Below are positions 10,250 through 18,169 of a stretch of 64,000 nucleotides of DNA, piece by piece. The DNA comes from Streptomyces antibioticus (GTDB lineage: Bacteria; Actinomycetota; Actinomycetes; Streptomycetales; Streptomycetaceae). The stretch's first letter is position 1, and each line of letters begins with the position of its first letter. Where the stretch lies: positions 655,568 through 719,567 of the forward strand of contig NZ_KQ948424.1 of NCBI RefSeq assembly GCF_001514065.1. The letters are read 5' to 3'. The notes beneath the pieces are model-generated. The model had not been told where the DNA came from, made no database searches, and saw only the letters and a program-made list of their open reading frames with translations. Both the position numbers and the translations under genes were made by a program.

Positions 10250-11317
10250 GTGACGCAGAGCCCTGCAACCCCGCTCCCCCCGCCCAAGGAGCGCCGACGC
10301 CTGCGCGAGGCCGGGTCGCTGACGGAGGCTCAGCTCGCCGAACGGGTGGGAGTCACCCGGAAGACGGTCCGCGCGTGGGAGTCAGGCCGTACGAATCCGC
10401 GCGGCCGCAAGGGGGAGGCGTACGCGAAGCTGCTGAGCACGTTGGTCCAGGAGGAGCCGCCGCTCGCCGAGGTGACGGCACCTCAGTTCCATGAAGAGCC
10501 CCTCGCGGAATCCCCTGCGCCCCTGACGCCCGCTCAGGCCTTCGACGCGCTGTACGCGTTCTGCGCACCCGCCCTCGTACGGCAGGCCTATCTGCTCACC
10601 GGACGGCGTGAACTCGCCCGCGAGTCCGTCGAGCGGGCCTTCCAACTGGCCTGGCAGCGCTGGCCGGAGGTGGCGGTCGACCGCGACCCGGCGGGCTGGG
10701 TGCGGGCCACGGCGTACGAGTACGCCCTCTCCCCCTGGCACCGCTTCCGCCCCCGCTACCGCACCCCGGAGGCGCCACCCGCCGACGCCTCCGACCGCGC
10801 CCTGCTGGCCGCGCTCCTGCGCCTGCCGCCACCGCAGCGCCGCACCCTCGTGCTGTACGACGGTGTCGGCCTCGACCTGCCGGAGACGGCGGCCGAGACG
10901 GAGGCGAGCACCCCGGCGGCGGCGGGGCGGCTGATGAGCGCGCGCGAGACGATCGCCGCGCACCTGCCGGACCTCTCCGACCCCACCCGACTCCACCGCC
11001 GCCTGGCCGAACTCGCCGCCACGGAGCGCTTGCGCGCGGCGAAGCCGCCGGTGGTGCGGACGGGCAGCGAACGCAGGGCCCGTTTCTGGACGAGGGCGGC
11101 GATCGCGTTCACGGTGGCGTTGATCGGCACGACGGCGATGACCGTCCGGACGGCTCCGACGCACTACGAGCCGCCGATCGCACCGGGCGCGGAGATCCAA
11201 GGGGTGCCGGAGCGGGTGGCACAGGGACCGTTGTCGGAGGCGGAGAGGCAGCTGCGGGAGAAGCTGCGGGACGAGATGACGAGCGGTCCGGTGAGACTGG
11301 CACCGCTGACCCGCTGA
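10250..11317 (+). CDS. Hybrid HTH / ECF-sigma-like membrane-anchored regulator
   Basis: Length 355 aa from GTG 10250, with AAGGGG about 7 nt upstream; homology does not extend further upstream. Residues about 10-65 are an Xre-type HTH (LTEAQLAERVGVTRKTVRAWESGRTNPRG). Residues about 90-160 look like sigma-70 region 2 of ECF factors (FDALYAFCAPALVRQAYLLTG...AFQLAWQRWPEV). Residues about 180-235 resemble a degenerate region 4 (LLRLPPPQRRTLVLYDGVGL). A single hydrophobic helix (AAIAFTVALIGTTAM, about 285-300) and a short outer tail end the protein. It may be a membrane-tethered regulator derived from a sigma factor. It is unclear whether it still binds core RNA polymerase. Confidence 0.78.
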   Translation: MTQSPATPLPPPKERRRLREAGSLTEAQLAERVGVTRKTVRAWESGRTNPRGRKGEAYAKLLSTLVQEEPPLAEVTAPQFHEEPLAESPAPLTPAQAFDALYAFCAPALVRQAYLLTGRRELARESVERAFQLAWQRWPEVAVDRDPAGWVRATAYEYALSPWHRFRPRYRTPEAPPADASDRALLAALLRLPPPQRRTLVLYDGVGLDLPETAAETEASTPAAAGRLMSARETIAAHLPDLSDPTRLHRRLAELAATERLRAAKPPVVRTGSERRARFWTRAAIAFTVALIGTTAMTVRTAPTHYEPPIAPGAEIQGVPERVAQGPLSEAERQLREKLRDEMTSGPVRLAPLTR

Positions 11318-11391
11318 CCCGCTGACACGCTGACCCGCTGAGCCTGCGGGCCGTCGTGCCGCTGGGGCGGCACGGGTGAGCGGAAAACGCC

Positions 11392-11425
11392 GGTGGCCCG
11401 CCCCCACCCCGGGGAACGGGCCACC
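11392..11425. terminator. Bidirectional terminator downstream of sucD
   Basis: A 9-bp perfect stem, GGTGGCCCG (11392-11400) with CGGGCCACC (11417-11425), between convergent sucD and the HTH/sigma-like gene. Confidence 0.8.
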
Positions 11426-11446
11426 CACGTTCAGCTGGGACGCTGC

Positions 11447-12331
11447 TCAGCCCGCGAGGATCTCGCGCGCCAGCTTCGCCGTCTCGGTCGGGGTCTTGCC
11501 GACCTTGACGCCCGCGGCCTCAAGGGCCTCCTTCTTCGCGGCAGCCGTGCCGGAGGAACCGGAGACGATGGCACCGGCGTGGCCCATCGTCTTGCCCTCG
11601 GGAGCCGTGAAGCCCGCGACGTAACCGACGACCGGCTTGGTCACGTTCTCCTTGATGAACGCGGCCGCGCGCTCCTCGGCGTCGCCACCGATCTCACCGA
11701 TCATCACGATCAGGTCGGTGTCGGGGTCGGCCTCGAACGCGGCGAGCGCGTCGATGTGGGTCGTACCGATGACCGGGTCGCCACCGATGCCGACGGCCGA
11801 CGAGAAGCCGATGTCACGGAGCTCGTACATCATCTGGTACGTCAGCGTGCCGGACTTCGAGACCAGACCGATGCGGCCCGGCTTCGTGATGTCGCCCGGG
11901 ATGATGCCGGCGTTGGACTGGCCGGGGGTGATGAGACCCGGGCAGTTGGGGCCGATGATCCGCGTCTTGTTGCCCTTGCTGACCGCGTAGGCGTAGAAGG
12001 CGGCGGAGTCGTGGACCGCGATGCCCTCGGTGATGACGACCGCGAGCGGGATCTCGGCGTCGATCGCCTCGACCACGGCGGCCTTGGCGAAGGCCGGCGG
12101 GACGAAGAGGACGGACACGTTCGCGCCCGTCTTCTCGATCGCCTCGGCGACGGTGCCGAAGACCGGGATCTCCGTGCCGTCGACGTCCACGGACGTGCCC
12201 GCCTTGCGCGGGTTGACGCCACCGACGATGTTGGTGCCGTCGGCGAGCATGAGCTTGGTGTGCTTCATGCCCGTGGAGCCGGTCATGCCCTGGACGATGA
12301 CCTTGCTGTCCTTGTCGAGGAAGATAGCCAT
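11447..12331 (-). CDS. sucD: Succinyl-CoA ligase (ADP-forming) alpha subunit
   Basis: SucD binds CoA and carries the phosphohistidine in the succinyl-CoA + ADP + Pi to succinate + CoA + ATP reaction of the TCA cycle; the active enzyme contains SucC. Length 294 aa, the usual size. The N-terminal Rossmann CoA-binding domain shows [20 protein letters not shown]. The central part has [12 protein letters not shown]. The active-site histidine lies in [22 protein letters not shown] near residue 250. It is encoded 21 nt after sucC and cotranscribed with it. Confidence 0.97.
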   Translation of the reverse strand: MAIFLDKDSKVIVQGMTGSTGMKHTKLMLADGTNIVGGVNPRKAGTSVDVDGTEIPVFGTVAEAIEKTGANVSVLFVPPAFAKAAVVEAIDAEIPLAVVITEGIAVHDSAAFYAYAVSKGNKTRIIGPNCPGLITPGQSNAGIIPGDITKPGRIGLVSKSGTLTYQMMYELRDIGFSSAVGIGGDPVIGTTHIDALAAFEADPDTDLIVMIGEIGGDAEERAAAFIKENVTKPVVGYVAGFTAPEGKTMGHAGAIVSGSSGTAAAKKEALEAAGVKVGKTPTETAKLAREILAG

Positions 12332-12352
12332 GGCTTGTCTGTCCCTCTTCCC

Positions 12353-13531
12353 TTACTTCGCAGCCGCGAGCTCGGCGGCCTTGTCGGCCGCGCCGTCCAT
12401 GGTGTCCACGCGCTGGACCAGCGGGTGGTTGGCGTCGGAGAGGATCTTGCGACCCAGCTCGGCGTTGTTGCCGTCCAGGCGGACGACGAGGGGCTTGGTG
12501 ACTTCCTCGCCCTTGTCCTCCAGGAGCTTCAGCGCCTGGACGATGCCGTTGGCGACCTCGTCACAGGCGGTGATGCCACCGAAGACGTTGACGAAGACCG
12601 ACTTGACGTCGGGGTCGCCGAGGATGATCTCCAGGCCGTTCGCCATGACGGCGGCGGAGGCGCCACCACCGATGTCGAGGAAGTTGGCCGGCTTCACGCC
12701 ACCGTGGTTCTCACCGGCGTACGCGACGACGTCCAGCGTCGACATGACCAGACCGGCACCGTTACCGATGATGCCGACCTCGCCGTCGAGCTTGACGTAG
12801 TTGAGGTTCTTCTCCTTGGCGGCGGCCTCGAGCGGGTTGGCCGCGTCCTTGTCCTGGAGGGCCTCGTGCTCCGGCTGGCGGAACTCGGCGTTCTCGTCCA
12901 GGGAGACCTTGCCGTCGAGGGCGATCACGTCACCGGAGGCGACCTTGGCCAGCGGGTTGACCTCGACCAGGAGGGCGTCCTCCTCGACGAAGGTCTTCCA
13001 CAGGGTGACCAGGACGTTCGCGACCTTGTCGGCGACCTCGGCCGGGAACTTCGCGGCCTCGACGATCTGGCGGGCGACCTCGGGGGTCACACCGACGTTG
13101 GCGTCGATCGGCGTCTTGGCGACGGCCTCGGGGCGGGTCTCCGCCACCTCCTCGATCTCCATGCCGCCCTCGACGGACGCGATGGAGAGGAAGGTGCGGT
13201 TGGCACGGTCCAGGAGGAAGGAGACGTAGTACTCCTCCACGATCTCCGGGGCCGTCTCGGCGATCATCACCTTGTGGACCGTGTGGCCCTTGATGTCCAT
13301 GCCGAGGATGTTGGTCGCGTGCTCGACCGCCTCGTCGGCGGTGGCGGCGAGCTTGACGCCACCGGCCTTGCCGCGGCCGCCGACCTTCACCTGCGCCTTG
13401 ACTACGGACTTGCCACCGAGACGCTCGGTGGCTGCGCGGGCCGCCTCAGGCGTGTCGATGACTTCACCGGCCAGCACCGGTACATCGTGCTTGGCGAAGA
13501 GGTCCCTCGCCTGGTACTCGAACAGGTCCAC
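12353..13531 (-). CDS. sucC: Succinyl-CoA ligase (ADP-forming) beta subunit
   Basis: SucC supplies the nucleotide (ATP-grasp) and succinate sites of succinyl-CoA synthetase. Length 392 aa, GTG start. The N-terminus is canonical ([20 protein letters not shown]). The ATP-grasp fold follows with [18 protein letters not shown], and EVNPLA and the C-terminal ligase-CoA motif [17 protein letters not shown] are also seen. It is the first gene of the sucCD operon; about 450 bases of spacer separate it from the next upstream gene. Confidence 0.97.
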   Translation of the reverse strand: MDLFEYQARDLFAKHDVPVLAGEVIDTPEAARAATERLGGKSVVKAQVKVGGRGKAGGVKLAATADEAVEHATNILGMDIKGHTVHKVMIAETAPEIVEEYYVSFLLDRANRTFLSIASVEGGMEIEEVAETRPEAVAKTPIDANVGVTPEVARQIVEAAKFPAEVADKVANVLVTLWKTFVEEDALLVEVNPLAKVASGDVIALDGKVSLDENAEFRQPEHEALQDKDAANPLEAAAKEKNLNYVKLDGEVGIIGNGAGLVMSTLDVVAYAGENHGGVKPANFLDIGGGASAAVMANGLEIILGDPDVKSVFVNVFGGITACDEVANGIVQALKLLEDKGEEVTKPLVVRLDGNNAELGRKILSDANHPLVQRVDTMDGAADKAAELAAAK

Positions 13532-13795
13532 GCGCTTCCGTCCCTATCAGTGATCTCGCGGTTCGTTGTCTGCGTGGGCGTGCCGCGAGGGCAACGTGAC
13601 GTCCGACCACTGTCTGTGTCACAAGGGAGGCGCACACGGTGTCCGAGCGCGCGGCATGTCCGTCTCGCAGGTTATCGCTGCTTGCAGGGGGCCCCTAAAT
13701 CGAGGGTCACACCTGAGCGGTGATACCTGTCACATGATGCCGCCCTCACTGGCACGGCGTGCCGGAAGTGAGGCCTTCGGAACACAGGCGAAAGA
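13532..13795. other. Intergenic region upstream of sucC
   Basis: 264 bases without a supported gene. It should contain the sucCD promoter. I see no convincing -35/-10 pair and no RNA motif. Confidence 0.45.
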
Positions 13796-13827
13796 GCCTC
13801 ACCGGGCTGGGGTTGACCCGGTGAGGC
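13796..13827. terminator. Hairpin between sucC and the secreted repeat-protein gene
   Basis: An 11-bp perfect stem, GCCTCACCGGG (13796-13806) with CCCGGTGAGGC (13817-13827), loop 10 nt. It probably ends transcription coming from the repeat-protein gene before sucC. Confidence 0.7.
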
Positions 13828-13896
13828 CCCCTGCGCAGCCCCTTCGGGGGCGCGGAGCCGATGATCCCCACCCCAATGAGGACCGCCCGGCTCCGA

Positions 13897-13958
13897 CCGC
13901 GAGGGGTCACGCCGGACGGACCGACGGCTTTCGGCCGTCCGGGCGTGCTTCCTCGCGG
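13897..13958. terminator. Large nested hairpin just downstream of the repeat-protein gene
   Basis: The outer stem pairs CCGCGAGG (13897-13904) with CCTCGCGG (13951-13958). The inner stem pairs CACGCC-GGACGG (13908-13919) with CCGTCC-GGGCGTG (13935-13947), with one bulged G. It starts 23 nt after the stop codon of the minus-strand gene and is probably its terminator, backed up by the hairpin at 13796. Confidence 0.65.
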
Positions 13959-13980
13959 AGTCGGGTGGGGGTGAGGCGGA

Positions 13981-15471
13981 TCAGACGTCGAATCCGGGGG
14001 TGACGGACCGGCCGACCCCCTGAAGACCGGTGACGGCATTCCCCGCGAGGGGAGCGACGCCGACGACGGTGTGCCCGACAACGGGCACGACCCCGTCGAC
14101 GGTCCCCCGCACGTCCCCCGTCACGCCGTGTGCGAAGGGGGCGACGTCCTGGGTGACGCCGTACGCGAAGGACTCGGCACTGCCGCCGACGCCCGCCACG
14201 ACCGGCTGGACGAGACCGACGACCGGCTGGACGGCACCGGTGACGCCGTACGCGAAGGGCGCGACGTCCTGGCTCACGCCCTCGGCCAGCTCGCCCGCGT
14301 GCCCGGCCACGCCGTACGCGAGCGGCGCCACCTCACCGACGGTGTGCCGCACGTCCCCCGTCACGCCGTGCGCCAGCGCCCCCGCGTCGACGACGGCCTG
14401 CTCCGCGACGGGGACGACCCCGTGCACGGCGGTGTTCACGACGGGCGGGAGCACGCTCCCGGTGACATCGCCGGCGACCTGCCCGACAAGCCCGGTGGCG
14501 TACGGCGGAACGCCACCGACGACACCGTCGGCGACCGGGGTGGCGCCGTGGACCACGCCGGTGGCGAGGTCCTGCGCGTCGGCGGCGACGCCGGCCGCGA
14601 CGGGCTGGACGTCGGCGACGAGCCCGTAGGCGAGTGCGGTGGCCGCGCCGACGGCGTGACGGGCGGTCCCGCTCACCCCGGCGACGGCGTCGGTGGCGAG
14701 AGGGGCGACGCCCTCGGCTGCGCCGGTGACGACGGGCGTGGCGCCGTGCACCGCGGCGGTGGCCAGCGGGGGGACGGCCGCGGCGGTGGTGTCGTTGGTG
14801 ACGGACGTGGTGGCGGATGTGGTGGCGGATGTGGTGCGGCCCGCGGTCGCGACGACCGGCTGCGCCTTCGTCCGTACGACGCCGTCGACGCCCTGCGCCT
14901 GCGTGCGCGCCGCCGACTGCACGCCCTGGAGCTTGGTCTGGACGCCGGCGAGGGCCTGCTCCAGCTCCGGGGCGAAGACGGCGAGGGGGCCGAAGAGGTA
15001 GTCGACGTCGTCCTGCGGGGTGCCCGCGTCGGAGACGGTGGTCCGCGCGGCGGCGACCGTCTCACCGGCCGTGTCCCGAGCCGTCGCGTCGAGCTGCGTC
15101 TGCGCGGCACGGGCGGCGCGGGCGGCCTTCGCGCCCTGGATGGCGGCGGCGCCCTTGATCTTGGTGGCCTTGGAGGTGGCGGGGGTGGTGGAGGTGGTTG
15201 CGGTCTTGGTGGCCTGCGGGGTGGTGACCCTCGTGCCGGCGGTCGTGTCGGCGGGGGCCGTCTTCGTGGCCGTGTCATCGACCGTGTCGGTCACGCCGGT
15301 CAGCGTGTTCGTGACGTCGGCCGTGACGCCCTCCGTGAGGTCCGTCGTCGTGTCCGACACGGAGAGGGAGGAGGCGGGCAGCTCGTCGGCGCTGGCTGCC
15401 GTGGAGCCGAGCGCCCACGCGCCGGTGACGCCGGCGGCTAGGACGATGGAGCGGCGGATGCTCTTGTTCAT
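13981..15471 (-). CDS. Secreted Ala/Val-rich repeat protein
   Basis: Length 496 aa from ATG 15471, where GAGGACC lies about 10 nt upstream and a signal peptide begins (MNKSIRRSIVLAAGVTGAWALG, cleavage likely after TAASA). After a Thr-rich segment and a basic Ala-rich segment (about 90-140), residues about 230-496 consist of degenerate 13-20 residue repeats of the type VAPLAYGVTGDVxPVVxGV. I count some fifteen AYGV, AHGV, ATGV or ATDAV blocks. No enzyme domain or sortase signal is visible. It may be a surface or aerial-envelope structural protein. It is transcribed toward sucC and followed by two hairpins. Confidence 0.82.
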   Translation of the reverse strand: MNKSIRRSIVLAAGVTGAWALGSTAASADELPASSLSVSDTTTDLTEGVTADVTNTLTGVTDTVDDTATKTAPADTTAGTRVTTPQATKTATTSTTPATSKATKIKGAAAIQGAKAARAARAAQTQLDATARDTAGETVAAARTTVSDAGTPQDDVDYLFGPLAVFAPELEQALAGVQTKLQGVQSAARTQAQGVDGVVRTKAQPVVATAGRTTSATTSATTSVTNDTTAAAVPPLATAAVHGATPVVTGAAEGVAPLATDAVAGVSGTARHAVGAATALAYGLVADVQPVAAGVAADAQDLATGVVHGATPVADGVVGGVPPYATGLVGQVAGDVTGSVLPPVVNTAVHGVVPVAEQAVVDAGALAHGVTGDVRHTVGEVAPLAYGVAGHAGELAEGVSQDVAPFAYGVTGAVQPVVGLVQPVVAGVGGSAESFAYGVTQDVAPFAHGVTGDVRGTVDGVVPVVGHTVVGVAPLAGNAVTGLQGVGRSVTPGFDV

Positions 15472-15627
15472 GGGTACGTCAGGTCCTCGGGAACTGGGCG
15501 TCCGAAGCCCACGGAGACAGGAACAGGAAGGAGTGCCGGTCCTGGGGCTCGGACGGATACGGACGACTGGGGAGATGTCCCGTGCCACCCCCGCGCCACG
15601 GATCGGCGGCAGGGGTGAGCGTCCCCT

Positions 15628-16455
15628 CTAGGCCGGGGAAACCGGAATGTCCCGGTGCCTGTCCCGGGTGCCGTCCGCGTCGGTGCGCACCACGCCGCCG
15701 GGCACCAGCCTCAGCGGGGCGCGGTCGTTCAGGGACACGGCCTGTGCGTCGCCGTGCCGCGGCGAACCGTTGTCCACGCCGGGCCGGTTGGCCACAGCCC
15801 CGCCCAGGTCACCCGCGGGCGCCGGGTACGTGGGGACGTACCCGACCGGCTTCGCGGCACGATGCCGGTCGGCCTTGGCAGCCGTACCCCTGACCGGGGA
15901 ACCGGAAGCGTCGCCGGACGACGGGCCGTACTCATCGCTGACCCTGGCCGCCCTCGCCTTGTGGGAGCTGCGGGGGCTGCGGGAGTCGGCGGAGCCGTGT
16001 CCACCGGTCGAGTCGTCCGCCGGAGAGCCCGGCTGCGGCGTCGCCGTGACCGGCGCCGGCAAGGTCTGCCCCGGCAGCCCGGGAACCTCCGGGGGCACCG
16101 GGAACTCGGGCACGGCCGGGATGGCCGGCAGGCTCGGCAAGTGCGTTTGGGCCTGCGCCTGTGCCTGCACCTCGGTGAGATGCTCGGTGGCCATCTCCAC
16201 GAGGTCCCCGACCGGCTGTACGGCCTTGCCGCCGTCCACCGGCACCCCAGAAGTCACCGGGACCACCGGGACCACCGACGCGACCTCATGAGACGTCACC
16301 GTCGGCACGCCCTCCGCCGCACTCGCCCGTTCCCCGCAGAGGAACCCGAGCGCGAACAACCCGCCCACCAGCACGACCACTTGCAGCGCACGCCGCCCGG
16401 CCGCCGTGCGCAACATGCGCAGAGCGGCACCGGGCAGAGCGGCTGAGGAGATCAA
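15628..16455 (-). CDS. Secreted or membrane-anchored proline-rich protein
   Basis: Length 275 aa if it starts at TTG 16455, which has GGGAGGA 11 nt upstream. ATG 16416 or GTG 16506 are alternatives. The N-terminus is a signal peptide or anchor (LQVVVLVGGLFALGFLCGERASA), with Ala-Ser-Ala as a possible cleavage site. The mature part has a QAQAQAQ segment, then a Pro/Val-rich stretch and a basic Ser-rich tail. No recognisable domain. Together with the 496-aa secreted protein downstream it may form an envelope gene pair, with 156 nt between them. Confidence 0.72.
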   Translation of the reverse strand: MISSAALPGAALRMLRTAAGRRALQVVVLVGGLFALGFLCGERASAAEGVPTVTSHEVASVVPVVPVTSGVPVDGGKAVQPVGDLVEMATEHLTEVQAQAQAQTHLPSLPAIPAVPEFPVPPEVPGLPGQTLPAPVTATPQPGSPADDSTGGHGSADSRSPRSSHKARAARVSDEYGPSSGDASGSPVRGTAAKADRHRAAKPVGYVPTYPAPAGDLGGAVANRPGVDNGSPRHGDAQAVSLNDRAPLRLVPGGVVRTDADGTRDRHRDIPVSPA

Positions 16456-16661
16456 GAGGGGGTGGGTCCTCCCGTGCGGCGGAACACGGCACGCGTGACG
16501 AGCCACGCGTCGACGCGATGCTGAAGAGGCGACGCTGAAGTGGCGACGCTGAGTGGCGTCGATACTCGCACGGGAGTGCGGAGGTTGCGCAAGCCCTCCG
16601 TTACCGATGGGTAGTCATGTCCCTTTTGCTGCCTGAAGCCGGTAGTCACCGGGTCGACATA

Positions 16662-17828
16662 TCACCCCTCCGGCACCGGAATCGGCCGCTTCTCGATCGC
16701 CGCCGCCATCACCTCCGGGAACAGGTCCGGCGTACAGGCGAAGGCCGGTGCGCCCAGCGCGGCGAGCGCGGCCGCGTGCTCCCTGTCGTAGGCCGGCGCT
16801 CCCTCGTCGGACAGCGCGAGCAGCGTCACGAACTGCACGCCCGACGCCTTCATCGCCGCGACCCGCTTGAGCATCTCGTTGCGTATGCCGCCCTCGTACA
16901 GGTCGCTGATCAGCACGACCACCGTGTCCGCGGGCCGGGTGATCTGCGACTGGCAGTACGCGAGCGCCCGGTTGATGTCAGTGCCGCCGCCGAGCTGGGT
17001 GCCGAAGAGGACGTCGACCGGGTCGTCGAGCTGGTCGGTGAGGTCGACGACCGCGGTGTCGAAGACAACGAGGCGGGTGTTGATCGACCGCATGGAGGCG
17101 AGCACCGCCCCGAACACGGACGCGTACACGACCGACGCCGCCATCGACCCCGACTGGTCGATGCAGAGGACGACCTCCTTCTTCACTGACTGCGAGGCCC
17201 GTCCGTAGCCGATGAGCCGCTCGGGCACGATCGTCCGGTACTCCGGCAGATAGTGCTTGAGGTTGGCCGCGATCGTGCGGTTCCAGTCGATGTCGTGGTG
17301 CCGGGGCCGGCTGACGCGGGCGCTGCGGTCGAGGGCGCCGGTGAGGGTGGCCCTGGTCCGGGTGGCGAGCCTCTTCTCGAGGTCCTCGACGACCTTGCGC
17401 ACGACCGCCCGTGCCGTCTCCTTCGTCGTCTCCGGCATCGCCTTGTTCAGCGAGAGCAGCGTGCCGACCAGATGCACGTCGGCCTCCACCGCCTCCAGCA
17501 TCTCCGGCTCCAGCAGCAGCGTGGCGAGGCCGAGCCGGTCGATGGCGTCACGCTGCATCACCTGGACGACCGAGGACGGGAAGTACGTCCGGATGTCGCC
17601 GAGCCAGCGCGCCACGGACGGCGCGGAGGCCCCCAGCCCCGCGGAACGGTCCCGCCCCGACTGTCGGCCCTGCCCGTCCCCCTTCCCGTACAGCGCGGCC
17701 AGCGCCCCGTCCATCGCGGCGTCCCGTCCACCGAGCACACACCCGGTCCCGTCCGCCGCGTCCCCGCCGAGCACCAGCCGCCACCGGCGCAACCGCTCCT
17801 GCGCCGGATCCAGCATGTCGCCGCTCAT
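16662..17828 (-). CDS. VWA domain protein of the MoxR/DUF5682 operon
   Basis: Length 388 aa starting MSGDMLDPAQERLRRWRL. The start overlaps the stop of the small ORF upstream (ATGA, 17825-17828). The C-terminal half is a von Willebrand A domain of the CoxE type with an intact MIDAS motif (VLCIDQSGSMAASV near residue 222, then GGGTDIN and VLISDLYEGG). VWA proteins commonly act as substrate adaptors or co-chaperones for MoxR AAA ATPases, and a MoxR gene heads this operon. The N-terminal helical half has no name I recognise. It is the last gene of the four-gene operon MoxR, DUF5682, small ORF, VWA. Confidence 0.92.
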   Translation of the reverse strand: MSGDMLDPAQERLRRWRLVLGGDAADGTGCVLGGRDAAMDGALAALYGKGDGQGRQSGRDRSAGLGASAPSVARWLGDIRTYFPSSVVQVMQRDAIDRLGLATLLLEPEMLEAVEADVHLVGTLLSLNKAMPETTKETARAVVRKVVEDLEKRLATRTRATLTGALDRSARVSRPRHHDIDWNRTIAANLKHYLPEYRTIVPERLIGYGRASQSVKKEVVLCIDQSGSMAASVVYASVFGAVLASMRSINTRLVVFDTAVVDLTDQLDDPVDVLFGTQLGGGTDINRALAYCQSQITRPADTVVVLISDLYEGGIRNEMLKRVAAMKASGVQFVTLLALSDEGAPAYDREHAAALAALGAPAFACTPDLFPEVMAAAIEKRPIPVPEG

Positions 17829-18169
17829 ACGCCGGCCCCCTCGAGGGACCGGACCGTCGCCGGTCGTCGCGCGGCCAGGGACCACCCCGGCTCTTCGGGC
17901 TCCGCCAACGGCCGCGCCCAGAGCGGCATCACCCGCACGCTCGCCCTCGGCCGCCTCTCTGTCGGAAGCTCCGTCGGGATCTCCGTCGAGAGCTCTGTCG
18001 GGAGCTTCGTCGGGATCTCCGTCGAGGGCTCTGCCGGGAGCTCCGCCTCCTGCCAGTCCGTCACCGCGCCCGCCCCCTCGATCCGCTCCCCCACTCCACT
18101 CATCCGCTCCCCCGCCCCACCGATCCGCTCCCCCGGCCCACTCAGCCCACTCACCCGCTCGGTCGTCAT
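17825..18169 (-). CDS. Small repeat-containing ORF coupled between the DUF5682 and VWA genes
   Basis: Length 114 aa, ATG start. It overlaps the DUF5682 stop and the VWA start by 4 nt each, so it is coupled on both sides, which argues that it is translated. The middle carries a 12-residue tandem repeat (STEIPTKLPTEL / STEIPTELPTE) encoded by a 36-nt DNA repeat. The C-terminus (LWARPLAEPEEPGWSLAARRP) looks folded. No family is recognised. A longer frame reading through into the VWA gene exists but lacks homology in this part. Confidence 0.62.
   Translation of the reverse strand: MTTERVSGLSGPGERIGGAGERMSGVGERIEGAGAVTDWQEAELPAEPSTEIPTKLPTELSTEIPTELPTERRPRASVRVMPLWARPLAEPEEPGWSLAARRPATVRSLEGAGV
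17974..18045. repeat. 36-nt coding tandem repeat, two copies
   Basis: The block tcgggatctccgtcgag recurs at 17974 and 18010, and the 19 bases after it differ at only a few positions. It encodes the Thr/Glu/Pro-rich repeat in the small ORF and is likely length-variable. Confidence 0.75.

Noticed and set aside
11393-13723. 776-codon plus-strand ORF opposite sucCD
   Set aside because: It is the antisense of two clear TCA-cycle genes; its composition reflects GC bias and no domain is seen.
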